Source of the DNA: an uncultured Croceitalea sp. | GTDB taxonomy: Bacteria; Bacteroidota; Bacteroidia; Flavobacteriales; Flavobacteriaceae | Assembly (NCBI GenBank): GCA_947503285.1 | Contig: CANNDD010000002.1 | Coordinates: forward strand, 558,001 to 622,000 | DNA length: 64,000 nt | Reading direction: 5' to 3' | Shown: positions 7,974-17,181 of the stretch, piece after piece | Layout: each line of letters begins with the position of its first letter | How positions within the stretch are numbered: position 1 is the first letter of the stretch | Program-made: the position numbers and the translations under genes | Notes under the pieces: model-generated | What the model was told of the DNA's origin: nothing | The model's input: the letters and a program-made list of their open reading frames with translations, nothing else | Database searches by the model: none

Positions 7974-8771
7974 ATGAACAATATATTGGTTCCACTGGGC
8001 ACATCGCCCAACTCGCATGAAACCTTGCAATATGCCGTAGACTTTGCCGCTGATTTCGGGGCTAAGGTATTTATAATGGATATTTATCAAGTTACCGCGA
8101 GCGCCGGAAGTTTAGGCAATGTAGAGCAGAAAATAGCTGCCACCAATCGCGAGAATATAAAAGCCTTGGTCTCTGAAATGGATACCAAGGGGGTGGATGT
8201 TAACATTGCTTCATATAACGGTGATATTATCGACGGACTCATAAAAATTACGAAAGAGCTCGATATTGATTTGATTCTTATTGCACCAAGAAGCAATGAC
8301 ATTAATGAAGAATTTTACCTGGGCTATACCTCGGGTAGAATTATAAAGCAAACCGACATACCAACATTAATTGTACCGAAGGGCACGAAATATCAGCCTA
8401 TTAAGAATATTCTGGCCGCTTTCAAATCAGGTATCTTAAAAAGGAGTAAAGTATTGCACCCTCTTATTGAAATAATGAACAAGCATAGTGCAGACGTGAA
8501 TTTATTGCTAGTAAAGACCCCTGGTTACACTGAGGATGATTTAAAAATAAATACGGCATTATTGGATGTTAGCCGCAACTTGACCATTTCAGAAAATGCC
8601 ACTACCTATCATGGGGTATTGGAACATTTTCAGACCAAACAACCTGATTTACTCTGTGTATTTAGAAGAAAGCGGGGTTTCTTTAAGAAACTTTGGGAGA
8701 AAAGTACCATCTTAAAATCAGAGTTCTATGCCACGATACCCGTTTTGGTGTTGAGCGTAAAAAAAGACTAA
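7974..8771 (+). CDS. Universal stress protein family, two-domain
   Basis: A 265-residue protein with an N-terminal UspA domain: MNNILVPLGTSPNSHETLQYAVDFA, then DLILIAPRSND and the glycine-rich nucleotide-binding segment around GYTSGRIIKQTDIPTLIVPKG. The C-terminal half repeats the fold in a weaker form (ILAAFKSGILKRSKVLHPLIEIM). Double Usp proteins are common in flavobacteria, where they are linked to stress and membrane energy status. Divergent from the GNAT gene. Confidence 0.8.
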   Translation: MNNILVPLGTSPNSHETLQYAVDFAADFGAKVFIMDIYQVTASAGSLGNVEQKIAATNRENIKALVSEMDTKGVDVNIASYNGDIIDGLIKITKELDIDLILIAPRSNDINEEFYLGYTSGRIIKQTDIPTLIVPKGTKYQPIKNILAAFKSGILKRSKVLHPLIEIMNKHSADVNLLLVKTPGYTEDDLKINTALLDVSRNLTISENATTYHGVLEHFQTKQPDLLCVFRRKRGFFKKLWEKSTILKSEFYATIPVLVLSVKKD

Positions 8772-8824
8772 GCTTTCGTTATTTTGAAATTGCATTAAAA
8801 AGTAGTTCCTTTGCCGAAGCCAAA

Positions 8825-8900
<76 letters not shown>

Positions 8901-8937
8901 GATCAAGCGCAATTGGTATTGTGTTTTAAAACAAAGA

Positions 8938-8968
8938 AAGCCGCTAAATTTATTTGAGCGGCTTTTTT
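8938..8968 (+). terminator. Rho-independent terminator after tRNA-Ala
   Basis: AAGCCGCT and AGCGGCTT form an 8-bp stem with an 11-base loop, followed by a run of T residues. It terminates the tRNA transcript. Confidence 0.85.
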
Positions 8969-9044
8969 GCTTTTAAAAGGCCCATGCTGACAAGAATGGC
9001 CAATTGCATTTGCAGGACGGGAGATTCTCTGGAGCAACGCAGTT

Positions 9045-9061
9045 ACTCCGGTATTCTCCAC
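9045..9061 (+). repeat. Direct repeat copy 2: orphan tRNA-Ala 3' end (att-like remnant)
   Basis: The same 17 bases as the tRNA 3' end occur here without the rest of a tRNA: the upstream 5' half shows no D arm or anticodon arm. This could be an attachment-site scar of a lost mobile element or a remnant of a deleted second tRNA gene. Confidence 0.6.
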
Positions 9062-9288
9062 CAAGTAAATTCAGGCATTCCCATGTGAAGGCTTTTTCTT
9101 TTTTCACAATGCACGGTTTGTACACACTTTTGAAAATTTCTTCATTTCAGATAAAATTTGACATAAATAAACTGAATTCAAGTCAAATGAGTATAAATCA
9201 TGATCCTATAAAACTTTCTATCTTGTAAAAAACTCATTTTTAATTGAGAGCTGAAATCCTTTTAGATTTATAATACCACAACCAATTG
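9062..9288. other. AT-rich intergenic stretch, no gene seen
   Basis: Very AT-rich DNA between the orphan tRNA end and the CPBP protease stop. A frame of 74 codons crosses it (9004-9228) but its peptide has no domain, signal or codon pattern of a gene, so I leave it uncalled. Confidence 0.6.
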
Positions 9289-9996
9289 TCAATTAAAATA
9301 AAAACAGTTAGTTAATATTATAGCCGTCATATTATACATTCCGTGCGCCGTTATTGAAGCTGTCAATCGTTTGGTTGTTAAAAATAATAAAGTGTATGCG
9401 ATAGTGGGAATTAATATATCAAACCAATCTATTAAAGTAACTGGCATATGACCGAGTGAAAAAATCACAATAGATAAAATGGCAGAAAACCATAATCCCA
9501 TTTTTTGGTTTTTAAAGACATCTTTAAACACGTTAATGAAGTAGCCTCTATTAAAGAGTTCTTCCGTAATTCCACCTCCTACGACTCCCAATGCAATAAA
9601 CGAAAGCGTTCCTATTAGACTACCATCATACATTCCCAACATTCCATCAATGTCTGGACGGTTTACTCCACCTGTATTTGGTATGATGAGTAAAAATTGA
9701 AGAATAGTCCATAAAGCACCAAAAGCAAGACCTAATAAGATATCTTTTTTTATGTTTTCGAACTTGAAACCTATATAGCTAAAGTCCTTTTTTAAGATTT
9801 TTAGTGAAGCATAAAGCAATGCTGTAATTGAGAGAAATTGAAATAAAGCCATCCACAGTAAGTTCATTCCAATCTTCCCACCATTTATTTTGGTAACGCC
9901 AAAGAATATATCCGGGATAATAAATAATACATAACCGAATAAAATGGTTAGTATGAAAACGATTATGGTTTTCTTTTTGCTGACCGCTTTTGTCAT
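9289..9996 (-). CDS. CPBP family intramembrane glutamic endopeptidase
   Basis: An integral membrane protein with about six to eight hydrophobic segments and the CPBP (formerly CAAX/ABI) protease motifs: EELFNRGYF (EExxxR) and SLGHMPVT supplying the conserved His. Family members cleave prenylated or other membrane peptides, or provide bacteriocin immunity. ATG at 9996 is preferred to the in-frame TTG 9 bases before it. It follows the papain-like peptidase gene on the same strand with a gap of about 44 bases. Confidence 0.85.
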   Translation of the reverse strand: MTKAVSKKKTIIVFILTILFGYVLFIIPDIFFGVTKINGGKIGMNLLWMALFQFLSITALLYASLKILKKDFSYIGFKFENIKKDILLGLAFGALWTILQFLLIIPNTGGVNRPDIDGMLGMYDGSLIGTLSFIALGVVGGGITEELFNRGYFINVFKDVFKNQKMGLWFSAILSIVIFSLGHMPVTLIDWFDILIPTIAYTLLFLTTKRLTASITAHGMYNMTAIILTNCFYFN

Positions 9997-10040
9997 TTGT
10001 TTCAATAGATTAGTCCCTTTTTAAAATTTAAAGTCCATTT

Positions 10041-11165
10041 CTAATCAGTAATTGTTCTTGGTCCATAAATCCCATCTCTGTGAACGGTAACTGAAATAGT
10101 TCTCAGTCTAAAATAATTTTCTGATAAGTACCATAATCCATCCACTCCCCAATTACTTCCCCAAGTGTTTTTGAGTATATAAAACTTTTCACCACTACTA
10201 TCGTAAGTCATACCTACTAAATGCATGTTATGTTCATCTTGTGTTGTTTTGCGGTCAAATGCACTTTGACGTTCCTTTTGGGTTATTGTAGGGAGTGTTT
10301 GGTATTCACCTTTCAATGTGACGTAACCATTATCTTTAAAGCCTCCATCGGGCCCTATATCACCGTCCCAAACTAACGAGAACCCTGAATTTATCGCTTT
10401 ATCAATTGTTTCTATGAACTGTTCTAGCGGTAAATTAAGGTATCCTTTACCTCTCCAATTCGCTGGAATTCTTAAAATTACACTTTGACCAAATGGTAGA
10501 TGATCATAAGAGGTGAGCTCTAGGTAATCACTAGCACGTAGTGGCATGAACTTTTCAGCATATTCTTTAGCCGTATAACGCGCGTTATTATAGGTGAATT
10601 CTTGTGGGGCATGACCTAAATACTTATTCAAAACATCGCTTATGATGGTGATTGAATGCTGTCTATTGTCCACACCAGTGGCAATAATCGAATCCAATTT
10701 GCTTCGAATCAAGTCATTCATCTGATTTTCAGCGGTCATTCTATTCCGCATTTCTTTTTTATGTTTAATTGTTTCAAGACCTCCATTATAAATTGACTCT
10801 GGAACTGCGCCATATTTACTGAATATTTCTAATACTGAAAATGTTAAATCGCCATTATTTAAGTGAGAGCGACCTTGGTTTTCTAAATAGTCTGCTGCAT
10901 TTTCTAAATAATTATGGTACACATAAAAGAAAGAAGAAAGTTCTGGGATATCGTAACCTAAGCGTAAGGCTTCTGCTTCAAGCAGTGAGGTTGACGCAAA
11001 ACTCCAACACTGACCGGTAAACTTTTGGTGCTTGAGTGGGGTAGATGGAACTAACACTGTTCTAGAAAACCTTTTACTTGAAACACAGCTTTGAAAAATT
11101 GTAAATAGCAATACAAAGAAGGTGCTATATTTTCCCACTGATAATGGCCGACGTTTAATATTCAT
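10041..11165 (-). CDS. Papain-like C1 family cysteine peptidase, lipoprotein
   Basis: A 374-residue predicted lipoprotein (signal with lipobox FQSC, Cys27). The papain catalytic motif is TGQCWSFAS (Cys53), the histidine lies in DEHNMHLVGMTYD, and the asparagine in LKNTWGSNWG. The stretch ELSSFFYVYHNYLENAADYL follows the active site as in bleomycin-hydrolase (C1B) peptidases, but the protein is shorter. It would act in the periplasm or on the cell surface. It starts 17 bases after the stop of the DJ-1/PfpI gene, so the two are likely one transcript. Confidence 0.85.
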   Translation of the reverse strand: MNIKRRPLSVGKYSTFFVLLFTIFQSCVSSKRFSRTVLVPSTPLKHQKFTGQCWSFASTSLLEAEALRLGYDIPELSSFFYVYHNYLENAADYLENQGRSHLNNGDLTFSVLEIFSKYGAVPESIYNGGLETIKHKKEMRNRMTAENQMNDLIRSKLDSIIATGVDNRQHSITIISDVLNKYLGHAPQEFTYNNARYTAKEYAEKFMPLRASDYLELTSYDHLPFGQSVILRIPANWRGKGYLNLPLEQFIETIDKAINSGFSLVWDGDIGPDGGFKDNGYVTLKGEYQTLPTITQKERQSAFDRKTTQDEHNMHLVGMTYDSSGEKFYILKNTWGSNWGVDGLWYLSENYFRLRTISVTVHRDGIYGPRTITD

Positions 11166-11182
11166 ATTTCTTCGATAATTAG

Positions 11183-12247
11183 CTAGTTCAGCTTTCTATA
11201 AAGCGTAGTATCTTCTTCAGAACTGTTGTAGCCCAAGATTGTGTTGGTCGTATCCCTTTTAAAGCTTACGATAGACCCGTGAAGGCTTTCGAAATTATCT
11301 TTGCTGAGGTAGAAAAGTGGAAATTTTTGCCCATTTAGATGAGCATAGATGCTATTTTCCCTTTCGTTGAATTTTATTTCTAATTCTTGATTGTCTTTAA
11401 ATTCATATCTGCCTAGATATTCATCAAGATTACTTACACTTTTAAAGTAATGATATGGGTCAATACCTGTTAATTGAATACCTTCGCCAGGTGTCCATTT
11501 ATCGTATTCAATGCTATAAGCTACCTTTCTAGCACTATTGAACCCTTGAATTTTAGCAACAAGATGTAAAGCACCGTCAATTCCTGCTGAAATTCCTGCT
11601 GTTGTAATAATACTTCCATTATCTACATATCTAGCGTCCTTGAGCACGTTAATTTTCGGGTAATTATCTTCTAAATTGTCCAATGCCATATGAAAAGTGG
11701 TGGCGGTGCTATTATCTAAAATTCCTGTTTCTGAAAGGATAAAAGCTCCCGTGCAAACCGAAAAATAATATTCAATACCCTCTTGTTGTTTTATCCATTC
11801 AATGAGTACCGTATCCTTTGAAGCATTAGAAGCATTTCCGCCAAAAAAAGCTAGAATATCAGCTTGTGGTGCATCATTTAAAGTATACTCTGGCTTAATG
11901 TTAAGAACCCCCTGTGAAACTATCATGTCTCTTGATTTTGAAACCGTGAAAACATCAAAACCAGCATAGGAAAAGACTTCCATTGGTCCTGCAAAATCTA
12001 AGACTTCTACACCATTTTGAAGATAAAAGGCTATGCGTTTGCGTTTGTTTTCATCGGGTATATCCAACTCTTCTTCGACAATTAGTTCCATATTACAATG
12101 GTTACATGTGCCAGGGTTTTCAAATTGAAGGGTATCACATTCACTATTGCAAGGTGGGCAAACATAAATCAATTGTTGCCCATCTTTATCTTGCGGAAAA
12201 GCGATTTCAATGCTAAATAAAAAGACAAAAAGCAATATTCGGCTCAT
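11183..12247 (-). CDS. Exported DJ-1/PfpI-family protein with N-terminal metal-binding motif
   Basis: This 354-residue protein has three parts after an N-terminal signal peptide. The first is a Cys cluster, C30, C33, C37, C48, C51 (YVCPPC...GTCNHCNMEL), matching the heavy-metal-binding domain found on copper proteins. The second is a DJ-1/PfpI domain with nucleophile elbow FSVCTGAFIL at about residue 165 and ATTFH after it. The third is a C-terminal module DEYLGRYEFKDNQELEIKF resembling DUF3471. DJ-1/PfpI proteins include hydratases, amidases and glyoxalase-like enzymes. It is paralogous to the sensor half of the next gene upstream. Function of this fusion is unknown. Confidence 0.75.
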   Translation of the reverse strand: MSRILLFVFLFSIEIAFPQDKDGQQLIYVCPPCNSECDTLQFENPGTCNHCNMELIVEEELDIPDENKRKRIAFYLQNGVEVLDFAGPMEVFSYAGFDVFTVSKSRDMIVSQGVLNIKPEYTLNDAPQADILAFFGGNASNASKDTVLIEWIKQQEGIEYYFSVCTGAFILSETGILDNSTATTFHMALDNLEDNYPKINVLKDARYVDNGSIITTAGISAGIDGALHLVAKIQGFNSARKVAYSIEYDKWTPGEGIQLTGIDPYHYFKSVSNLDEYLGRYEFKDNQELEIKFNERENSIYAHLNGQKFPLFYLSKDNFESLHGSIVSFKRDTTNTILGYNSSEEDTTLYRKLN

Positions 12248-12327
12248 AATTTGTTTCTGAAGTGATGAGCTATAAAAATAGTGCTGGGCTTATGATGTTG
12301 AAAGGACAACAATACGCAGGATAGGGA

Positions 12328-13290
12328 CTATTTGTTGATGGAAGAAACTTCCGCAGGTAAAACTCCCTGGTACTTCTTTAGAATGGTGCGTACTTGATTA
12401 GAGCTTTTTAAACCAACCTGATTTGCAACATAATCAACCTTGTTCCCTTCAGCTAATAAAGCTATGATTTTTTCAATGCGTAATTTATCAAGATATTCTC
12501 CAATGGTAATACCAGTTGTTTTCTTAAACAGCCGAGTCAGATTTCTTTTACTCATATGAACTTGACTGGCTAATTGATCTGCCGTACATGCCTCTGAAAT
12601 ATGATTGATTAGGTAATCTTGAACATTATGAATGCGTTGTTCAAGATGATTTCGATATTGCAGAAAAATACTCAGTTGCGGGTCTAATCCACTTCTTCTA
12701 AGATACACCACGACTTCTTTTGCTATATCCAAAGCCAGTTTCGTACCATAAGATTTTTCAACAAGAAAAAGAGATAAGTCTATGCCAGAGGACACGCCTG
12801 CACTAGAACTAATTCTTTCTGCACTTGTAAATAGTCGATTTTTTTCTAAAGTCACTTTTGGAAATCTTTCTGAAAACTTATCAAAATACTTCCAATGTGT
12901 TGTTGCCGACCTATTGTCTAGCAAGCCAGTTTCTGCAAGGATAAAACTTCCAGTACAAACGGAACAAATATGGACTCCTCTTTTGTATTGTATGATAACC
13001 CAATCTAAAAATGGCCTGATACTTTCTATAAAGACAGTATCCGAAATTAAATGATACTCAAGTCCTGGAATGAAAAGTATATCGTCTTCTTTGAGCGAAA
13101 TGCTTTTAACTTCAACTAGTTTAGAAAAGTAAAGTCCAGCACTACTTTTGATTTCGGTTTTACTGTCTAAAGAAACAAAGTGTAATTCTAGTTCTGCCCC
13201 TAGTTCTGTGGCTTCATAGAAAATGTGTGCAGGACCGTTTATATCTAATAAATGAACTTCAGGTGGTACGGCGAAGATGATTTTCTTCAT
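12328..13290 (-). CDS. GlxA-family transcriptional regulator (DJ-1/PfpI + AraC HTH)
   Basis: A 320-residue cytoplasmic regulator. Residues 1-190 form a DJ-1/PfpI domain with SVCTGSFILAETGLLDNRSATTHW. Residues about 215-315 are an AraC-type double helix-turn-helix (ADQLASQVHMSKRNLTRLFKKTTG, then VDYVANQVGLKSSNQVRTILKKY). The enzyme-like domain is usually a ligand sensor here. It lies directly upstream of the exported DJ-1/PfpI gene on the same strand and is the natural candidate to control it. Confidence 0.85.
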   Translation of the reverse strand: MKKIIFAVPPEVHLLDINGPAHIFYEATELGAELELHFVSLDSKTEIKSSAGLYFSKLVEVKSISLKEDDILFIPGLEYHLISDTVFIESIRPFLDWVIIQYKRGVHICSVCTGSFILAETGLLDNRSATTHWKYFDKFSERFPKVTLEKNRLFTSAERISSSAGVSSGIDLSLFLVEKSYGTKLALDIAKEVVVYLRRSGLDPQLSIFLQYRNHLEQRIHNVQDYLINHISEACTADQLASQVHMSKRNLTRLFKKTTGITIGEYLDKLRIEKIIALLAEGNKVDYVANQVGLKSSNQVRTILKKYQGVLPAEVSSINK

Positions 13291-13436
13291 TGGACTTATC
13301 TCTTAGTGTTAAATACTATCCGCTGTTCATCTTCAAACGAATTTGGACTCTCTCAGTCTAAAGTTAAGTCATAGTTTCAACATTTGATTTCTATGTTCTT
13401 TTCTTTGTCAATTTATGCTTCTCCAAGATTTTTTGT

Positions 13437-13517
13437 CCCCCTAAAGTCGTCCGAAGAGGGGGTGCGGTTGTTAGGGATTTGACCTCCTCCCATTTTTAGG
13501 GAAGGAAACAAAAAGGG
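13437..13517. repeat. REP-like double palindrome
   Basis: Two hairpins in tandem, CCCCC/GGGGG (13437-13441 with 13458-13462) and CCTCCC/GGGAAGG (13486-13505), in an otherwise gene-free stretch. The combination of CCCCCTAAAG and CCTCCC patterns resembles G/C-rich intergenic palindromes scattered in Bacteroidota genomes. It may terminate transcription in either direction. The whole gap 13291-13596 has no gene. Confidence 0.4.
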
Positions 13518-13596
13518 GAAGGCAATATTTTGAATCACCGGGAGATCAAACCAAAGCATATTCTTTCTTCAAAAATTAAGGACTTCCATTTTATAT

Positions 13597-14505
13597 TTAA
13601 GGACCTTTTCGAAAATTCTTTGGGCTTTCACCGGTCTTTTCTTTAAAAAAACGGCTAAAATACTGTGGGTATTCAAAACCCAATTGATACGCAATTTCTG
13701 AAATGGACTTATCGCTGCCCAATAAGAGGTGTTTCGCCTTTTCCAGTAATTGAAACTGAATATGTTCTTTAGTGGTCTTTCCTGTAAGGTCTTTCAACAT
13801 ATCACTAAGATATTTTGAAGAAAGGTTGAGTTTACCTGAAAAGTAGCTCACTTCTGGAATACCTGTTTCTTGTAAGTCATTTTGTGAAAAATAAGACTTT
13901 AGTTCTTTTTCAAAAGTGGCCACTATGGATGAATCCGCATCGTTTCTGGTTATAAATTGCCGCTTGTAAAAGCGCTTACTATAGGTCAACAACAATTCAA
14001 TATTCGATAGAATGACCTCTTTACTGAACTGATCTATGGGAAGGATATATTCATCGTAAATATTTTGAAAGATCTGCTCTATTTGCTCTTCTTCCTTTTT
14101 AGAGGCATGCAAGGCCTCACTGGTCTCATAGTTGAAAAAACCGTAATTGTTGATTTCGTCGGCTAATTTTGAATGGGCCAATAACTCAGGATCAAAATAC
14201 AGTTCCCAACCTATCGACTCCTTGGCGTCACACTGATCAAATGAGATGGCTTGGTTCGGCCCGACGAAACCCAATACCCCTTCTTGAAAATCATAGGTCT
14301 TTCTACCATATTCAATATATCCCTTCAATTTCTTTTTGAGGCTTATACTATAAAACCCGAGGGATAGTGTGCCTAATTCCTTGGCGTAGGCCGGAATATC
14401 TTCAAGACGTATAATGCCAATGAGGGGATGCAAAGGTTCTACATCGGCTAATTTGCAAAGATCAATGAATTTCGGGATATGGGTGATATTTCTTTTTTTC
14501 GACAT
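13597..14505 (-). CDS. AraC family transcriptional regulator, last gene of the GH5 operon
   Basis: A protein of about 302 residues with a C-terminal AraC double helix-turn-helix (FSGKLNLSSKYLSDMLKDLTGKTTKEH and KSISEIAYQLGFEYPQYFSRFFKEKTGESPKNFR) and an N-terminal cupin-like ligand domain (LGFYSISLKKKLKGYIEYGRKTYDFQEG). The start is placed at 14505, 10 bases after the stop of the outer-membrane gene; an upstream start would overlap that gene. Position as the last gene suggests autoregulation of the operon, with the 21-bp repeats at 19949-19980 as candidate operator. Confidence 0.85.
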   Translation of the reverse strand: MSKKRNITHIPKFIDLCKLADVEPLHPLIGIIRLEDIPAYAKELGTLSLGFYSISLKKKLKGYIEYGRKTYDFQEGVLGFVGPNQAISFDQCDAKESIGWELYFDPELLAHSKLADEINNYGFFNYETSEALHASKKEEEQIEQIFQNIYDEYILPIDQFSKEVILSNIELLLTYSKRFYKRQFITRNDADSSIVATFEKELKSYFSQNDLQETGIPEVSYFSGKLNLSSKYLSDMLKDLTGKTTKEHIQFQLLEKAKHLLLGSDKSISEIAYQLGFEYPQYFSRFFKEKTGESPKNFRKGP

Positions 14506-14515
14506 GTTTTTATGT

Positions 14516-15133
14516 TTAAAACCTCCACCCAATAAGAATATTGGACGGAATAAATGTAGGAGGCACTACACGCTCGATATTAAAAGCGGTATCGCCCACT
14601 AATTGCCCATCGGTGTTGTTCAAGATAAAAATGATATTGTAATTCACACCAATATTGAAGTTTTTCTTTTTGAAGGGATACCAGGTATAGCCAACCCCAA
14701 ATGAGGAGAACCAATTGTCGAAAGAGGTGTCGGCATCAGAAGAAATTTCATTGACCGTCCAGCCTTCAAAGCCTACACTACCATTTACGTAGAATCCTGC
14801 ATCATAGCTTTCTTTGCTAAAGCGATAGCGCGCCTCAGCGGCCACTAGATAGTCCCAATCTACCTCAATAGCCTGATTGTCATTGAAGAAGAGGTCCCTA
14901 AAATCATCGGGCAATTCAAAGCCCGCTTCGACATTAAGGCCAAATGACCATCGTTTTGGTAGATGATAAATACCTCTTACACTATAGCCGCCTAGGGCAA
15001 AATAGGCAGGGTTGGTACTGACCCCAAAACTTCCTTTATCCAAAGGGGGGTCTTGGTCCTGTGCTTGTAAATTGCCCATACCATTAGTGGCCCATACCGT
15101 TATTATCGTCAGTGTTATTCTTAGGATTTTCAT
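14516..15133 (-). CDS. Outer membrane beta-barrel-like protein
   Basis: A 205-residue protein with an N-terminal signal (cleavage near LQAQDQD) and alternating hydrophobic/polar strands typical of a small barrel (GVSTNPAYFALGGYSVRGIYHL, SFGLNVEAGFEL, YDAGFYVNGSVGFEGW, FNIGVNYNIIFIL), ending in Trp-Arg-Phe, the aromatic C-terminus recognised by the BAM machinery. It starts 2 bases after the GH5 gene stop. A channel or surface anchor for the pathway is possible; no specific family is recognised. Confidence 0.6.
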   Translation of the reverse strand: MKILRITLTIITVWATNGMGNLQAQDQDPPLDKGSFGVSTNPAYFALGGYSVRGIYHLPKRWSFGLNVEAGFELPDDFRDLFFNDNQAIEVDWDYLVAAEARYRFSKESYDAGFYVNGSVGFEGWTVNEISSDADTSFDNWFSSFGVGYTWYPFKKKNFNIGVNYNIIFILNNTDGQLVGDTAFNIERVVPPTFIPSNILIGWRF

Positions 15134-15135
15134 TT

Positions 15136-17178
15136 TTACAATTTTTTGATTATTACTATATTTTCTCCGACGGTGTCGGCATAATGTAGGAGTAATTGGT
15201 TTCCCTTGTCATACGCAAGCGTTCCTCCTGAATGATGTACAGTGAAACTTTGACCATAGTGCCAATCAGGAAGGTATAGCTCGGTTGGTAGCTTGCTTGA
15301 TGTGTCGACCCTGTATTTATAAATGTATTCTCCCGCTTCCATGTTAAATTGATGGAACAGTGGTATGCCAGCTGTTTTGTGTGGGTACGGACGTAACATG
15401 GCGTTCAATGCACGACCTCCTGAATTGATGTCCGAGGTATCGGATTGTTGGCTTTCTGAAAAAATGGACAAGTCTTCACCATTCCATTGGTCCCCCCTTT
15501 CATTCGTATTGTCTTCCACAAAAGTCCAAAGGGCATAGTGGAGTAATTCACTTTCTATGGCGTTGAAACTCCGGTCCAACACTTTTTCTTGTTCCGTGAA
15601 ATCACTGGTGGCGTAGGCCTCTCCATTGTTCAAATCCATGGGTATACCAAATTCCCCTATGATGGTCGGTCGAGCACCCATGGTATGCTCTGTTTCCGAT
15701 TTGATTTTTGCCATTCGTCCCTCGAAATATTGGCGCACATTTTTTCTGCCGATTACCAAGCTTAGATCCTCTTCATCCACAGTAAAAAAGGGTACATATT
15801 TCTTGGTAAAAAGGGCGACAGCATCGTACCAATGGGTAGCATTGACAAAATGTTCCGTTTTCTCTCCTTTCCAAGAAGGCATTTCAGTGGTCAAAGGTGG
15901 TTCCACAAAGATCAAGAGACGGTCATCCACAGCTCGAATCGTATCAGAATAGCGGTCTACAAAAGGCTTAAAATAAGTGCCATTCGGATCACTGACCTTG
16001 AAATAGTCCGGCTGCAACAACATTGGGCTGCCTTGGTCATCGAACCCCCAAACCCCATGACGTTTCCATATGGGTTCATGACCCTCATTCCAGACAGAGA
16101 TGCCTTTGGGATTGATCTTGACATTGGGGCCCTGTTCAAAGCCAGTGGTATTGATCGCCCAATATTCCACGTCCATGGTATGTCCTGCACCGGCTACCAT
16201 ACCTTCATAAAAATTGGGTGAATCCCCATTTTTCACAAATGACCAATCTTCAAGATGCTGCCCGATATATCCCATACTGGGTTCGTTCATGGTTTCGAAA
16301 CCAACTACATTGGGAAGGTCTTTAACCTGAAGCGCCACCTGTTTCATCGCATTGATAAAATGATCTTGCAGGTATTCTTGTACTGGAATGCTATCTACGG
16401 TAACGTTGGGCGCAAAATCATTGCCCCCAAAAAACAAGGTAAACATCGTAGCGGTAGCCAACTTGCCATAGTTTGTTGGCCATATCATTCTAGGGTAAGG
16501 ATCGCCGTGGGTATTGTGCACCACGGCAGCGCCGCTTTCTTTAAATTTAGTGACATTCAATCCTGCTTTGTCAAATGTCCACTTTGGTGCACCTGATCCC
16601 CCTGAAAAGCGACTCCATACATCTTGATGGGGATCAATAAAAACATTCAGCCCATAATCGCCTGCCTTTAAAATCACCTGCCTTACATAACAGAGATATT
16701 CTTGATCATAGATTCCGGGGCCTTTATGTTCTATGGCCTCCCAGGTAACCAAAAAGCGAATGAGATTAAAACCCCAATGCTTTATCCGTTTTAAGTGCTC
16801 GTCAGCTTCCTCCAAAGGAAAAGGCCTGCCTACAAAAGAGATATCTGAGGCATTGAAAAAACCTTCTTCCACATGTGAGGGAAGGTTGGGGGTCTTGGGA
16901 AGTTTGGTTCCGCCGCCCAGGTTCAATCCCCTAAGCACCATCTTCCTTCCTGTGTGGTCTGCGAACCAAATACCATCGGTCACAATATTTTTTTGATTTG
17001 TCGTGTCTTGTACAAAAGGGGTACTCACAAGGGGTATTCTTTCACTCGTGGCAAACGCCAAACCTTTTGTGGATAGTTTTTCATAAGGGGTGTCCCACAT
17101 CAAGTAGCCATAGCCACCGAGTGCCATCAGCATCAAGCTACTAAAACCGATCAGGGTTATTTTGGCCCATTTTTTCAT
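15136..17178 (-). CDS. GH5 glycosidase, endoglycoceramidase/sterylglucosidase-like
   Basis: A 680-residue (beta/alpha)8 glycosidase with an N-terminal membrane anchor or signal (residues 1-28). Acid/base Glu299 sits in GFETMNEP and nucleophile Glu509 in IIGEFGIPMD. DPHQDVWSRFSGGSGAPKW (182-200), MIWPTNYGKLATATMFTLFF (231-250) and QEYLQDHF resemble, from memory, the fungal EGCrP/sterylglucosidase group (GH5_12), more than bacterial endoglycoceramidases. The C-terminus is a beta-sandwich like the GH5 C-terminal domain. Predicted to split glucosyl lipids outside the cytoplasm. It starts 3 bases after the SnoaL gene and ends 2 bases before the outer-membrane gene. Confidence 0.8.
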   Translation of the reverse strand: MKKWAKITLIGFSSLMLMALGGYGYLMWDTPYEKLSTKGLAFATSERIPLVSTPFVQDTTNQKNIVTDGIWFADHTGRKMVLRGLNLGGGTKLPKTPNLPSHVEEGFFNASDISFVGRPFPLEEADEHLKRIKHWGFNLIRFLVTWEAIEHKGPGIYDQEYLCYVRQVILKAGDYGLNVFIDPHQDVWSRFSGGSGAPKWTFDKAGLNVTKFKESGAAVVHNTHGDPYPRMIWPTNYGKLATATMFTLFFGGNDFAPNVTVDSIPVQEYLQDHFINAMKQVALQVKDLPNVVGFETMNEPSMGYIGQHLEDWSFVKNGDSPNFYEGMVAGAGHTMDVEYWAINTTGFEQGPNVKINPKGISVWNEGHEPIWKRHGVWGFDDQGSPMLLQPDYFKVSDPNGTYFKPFVDRYSDTIRAVDDRLLIFVEPPLTTEMPSWKGEKTEHFVNATHWYDAVALFTKKYVPFFTVDEEDLSLVIGRKNVRQYFEGRMAKIKSETEHTMGARPTIIGEFGIPMDLNNGEAYATSDFTEQEKVLDRSFNAIESELLHYALWTFVEDNTNERGDQWNGEDLSIFSESQQSDTSDINSGGRALNAMLRPYPHKTAGIPLFHQFNMEAGEYIYKYRVDTSSKLPTELYLPDWHYGQSFTVHHSGGTLAYDKGNQLLLHYADTVGENIVIIKKL

Positions 17179-17181
17179 TTT

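Noticed and set aside
9004-9228. 74-aa open frame after tRNA-Ala
   Set aside because: No domain, crosses the orphan tRNA end and shows no coding bias; treated as chance.
15832-16221. 129-aa plus-strand frame inside the GH5 gene
   Set aside because: Shadow of the GH5 coding sequence.
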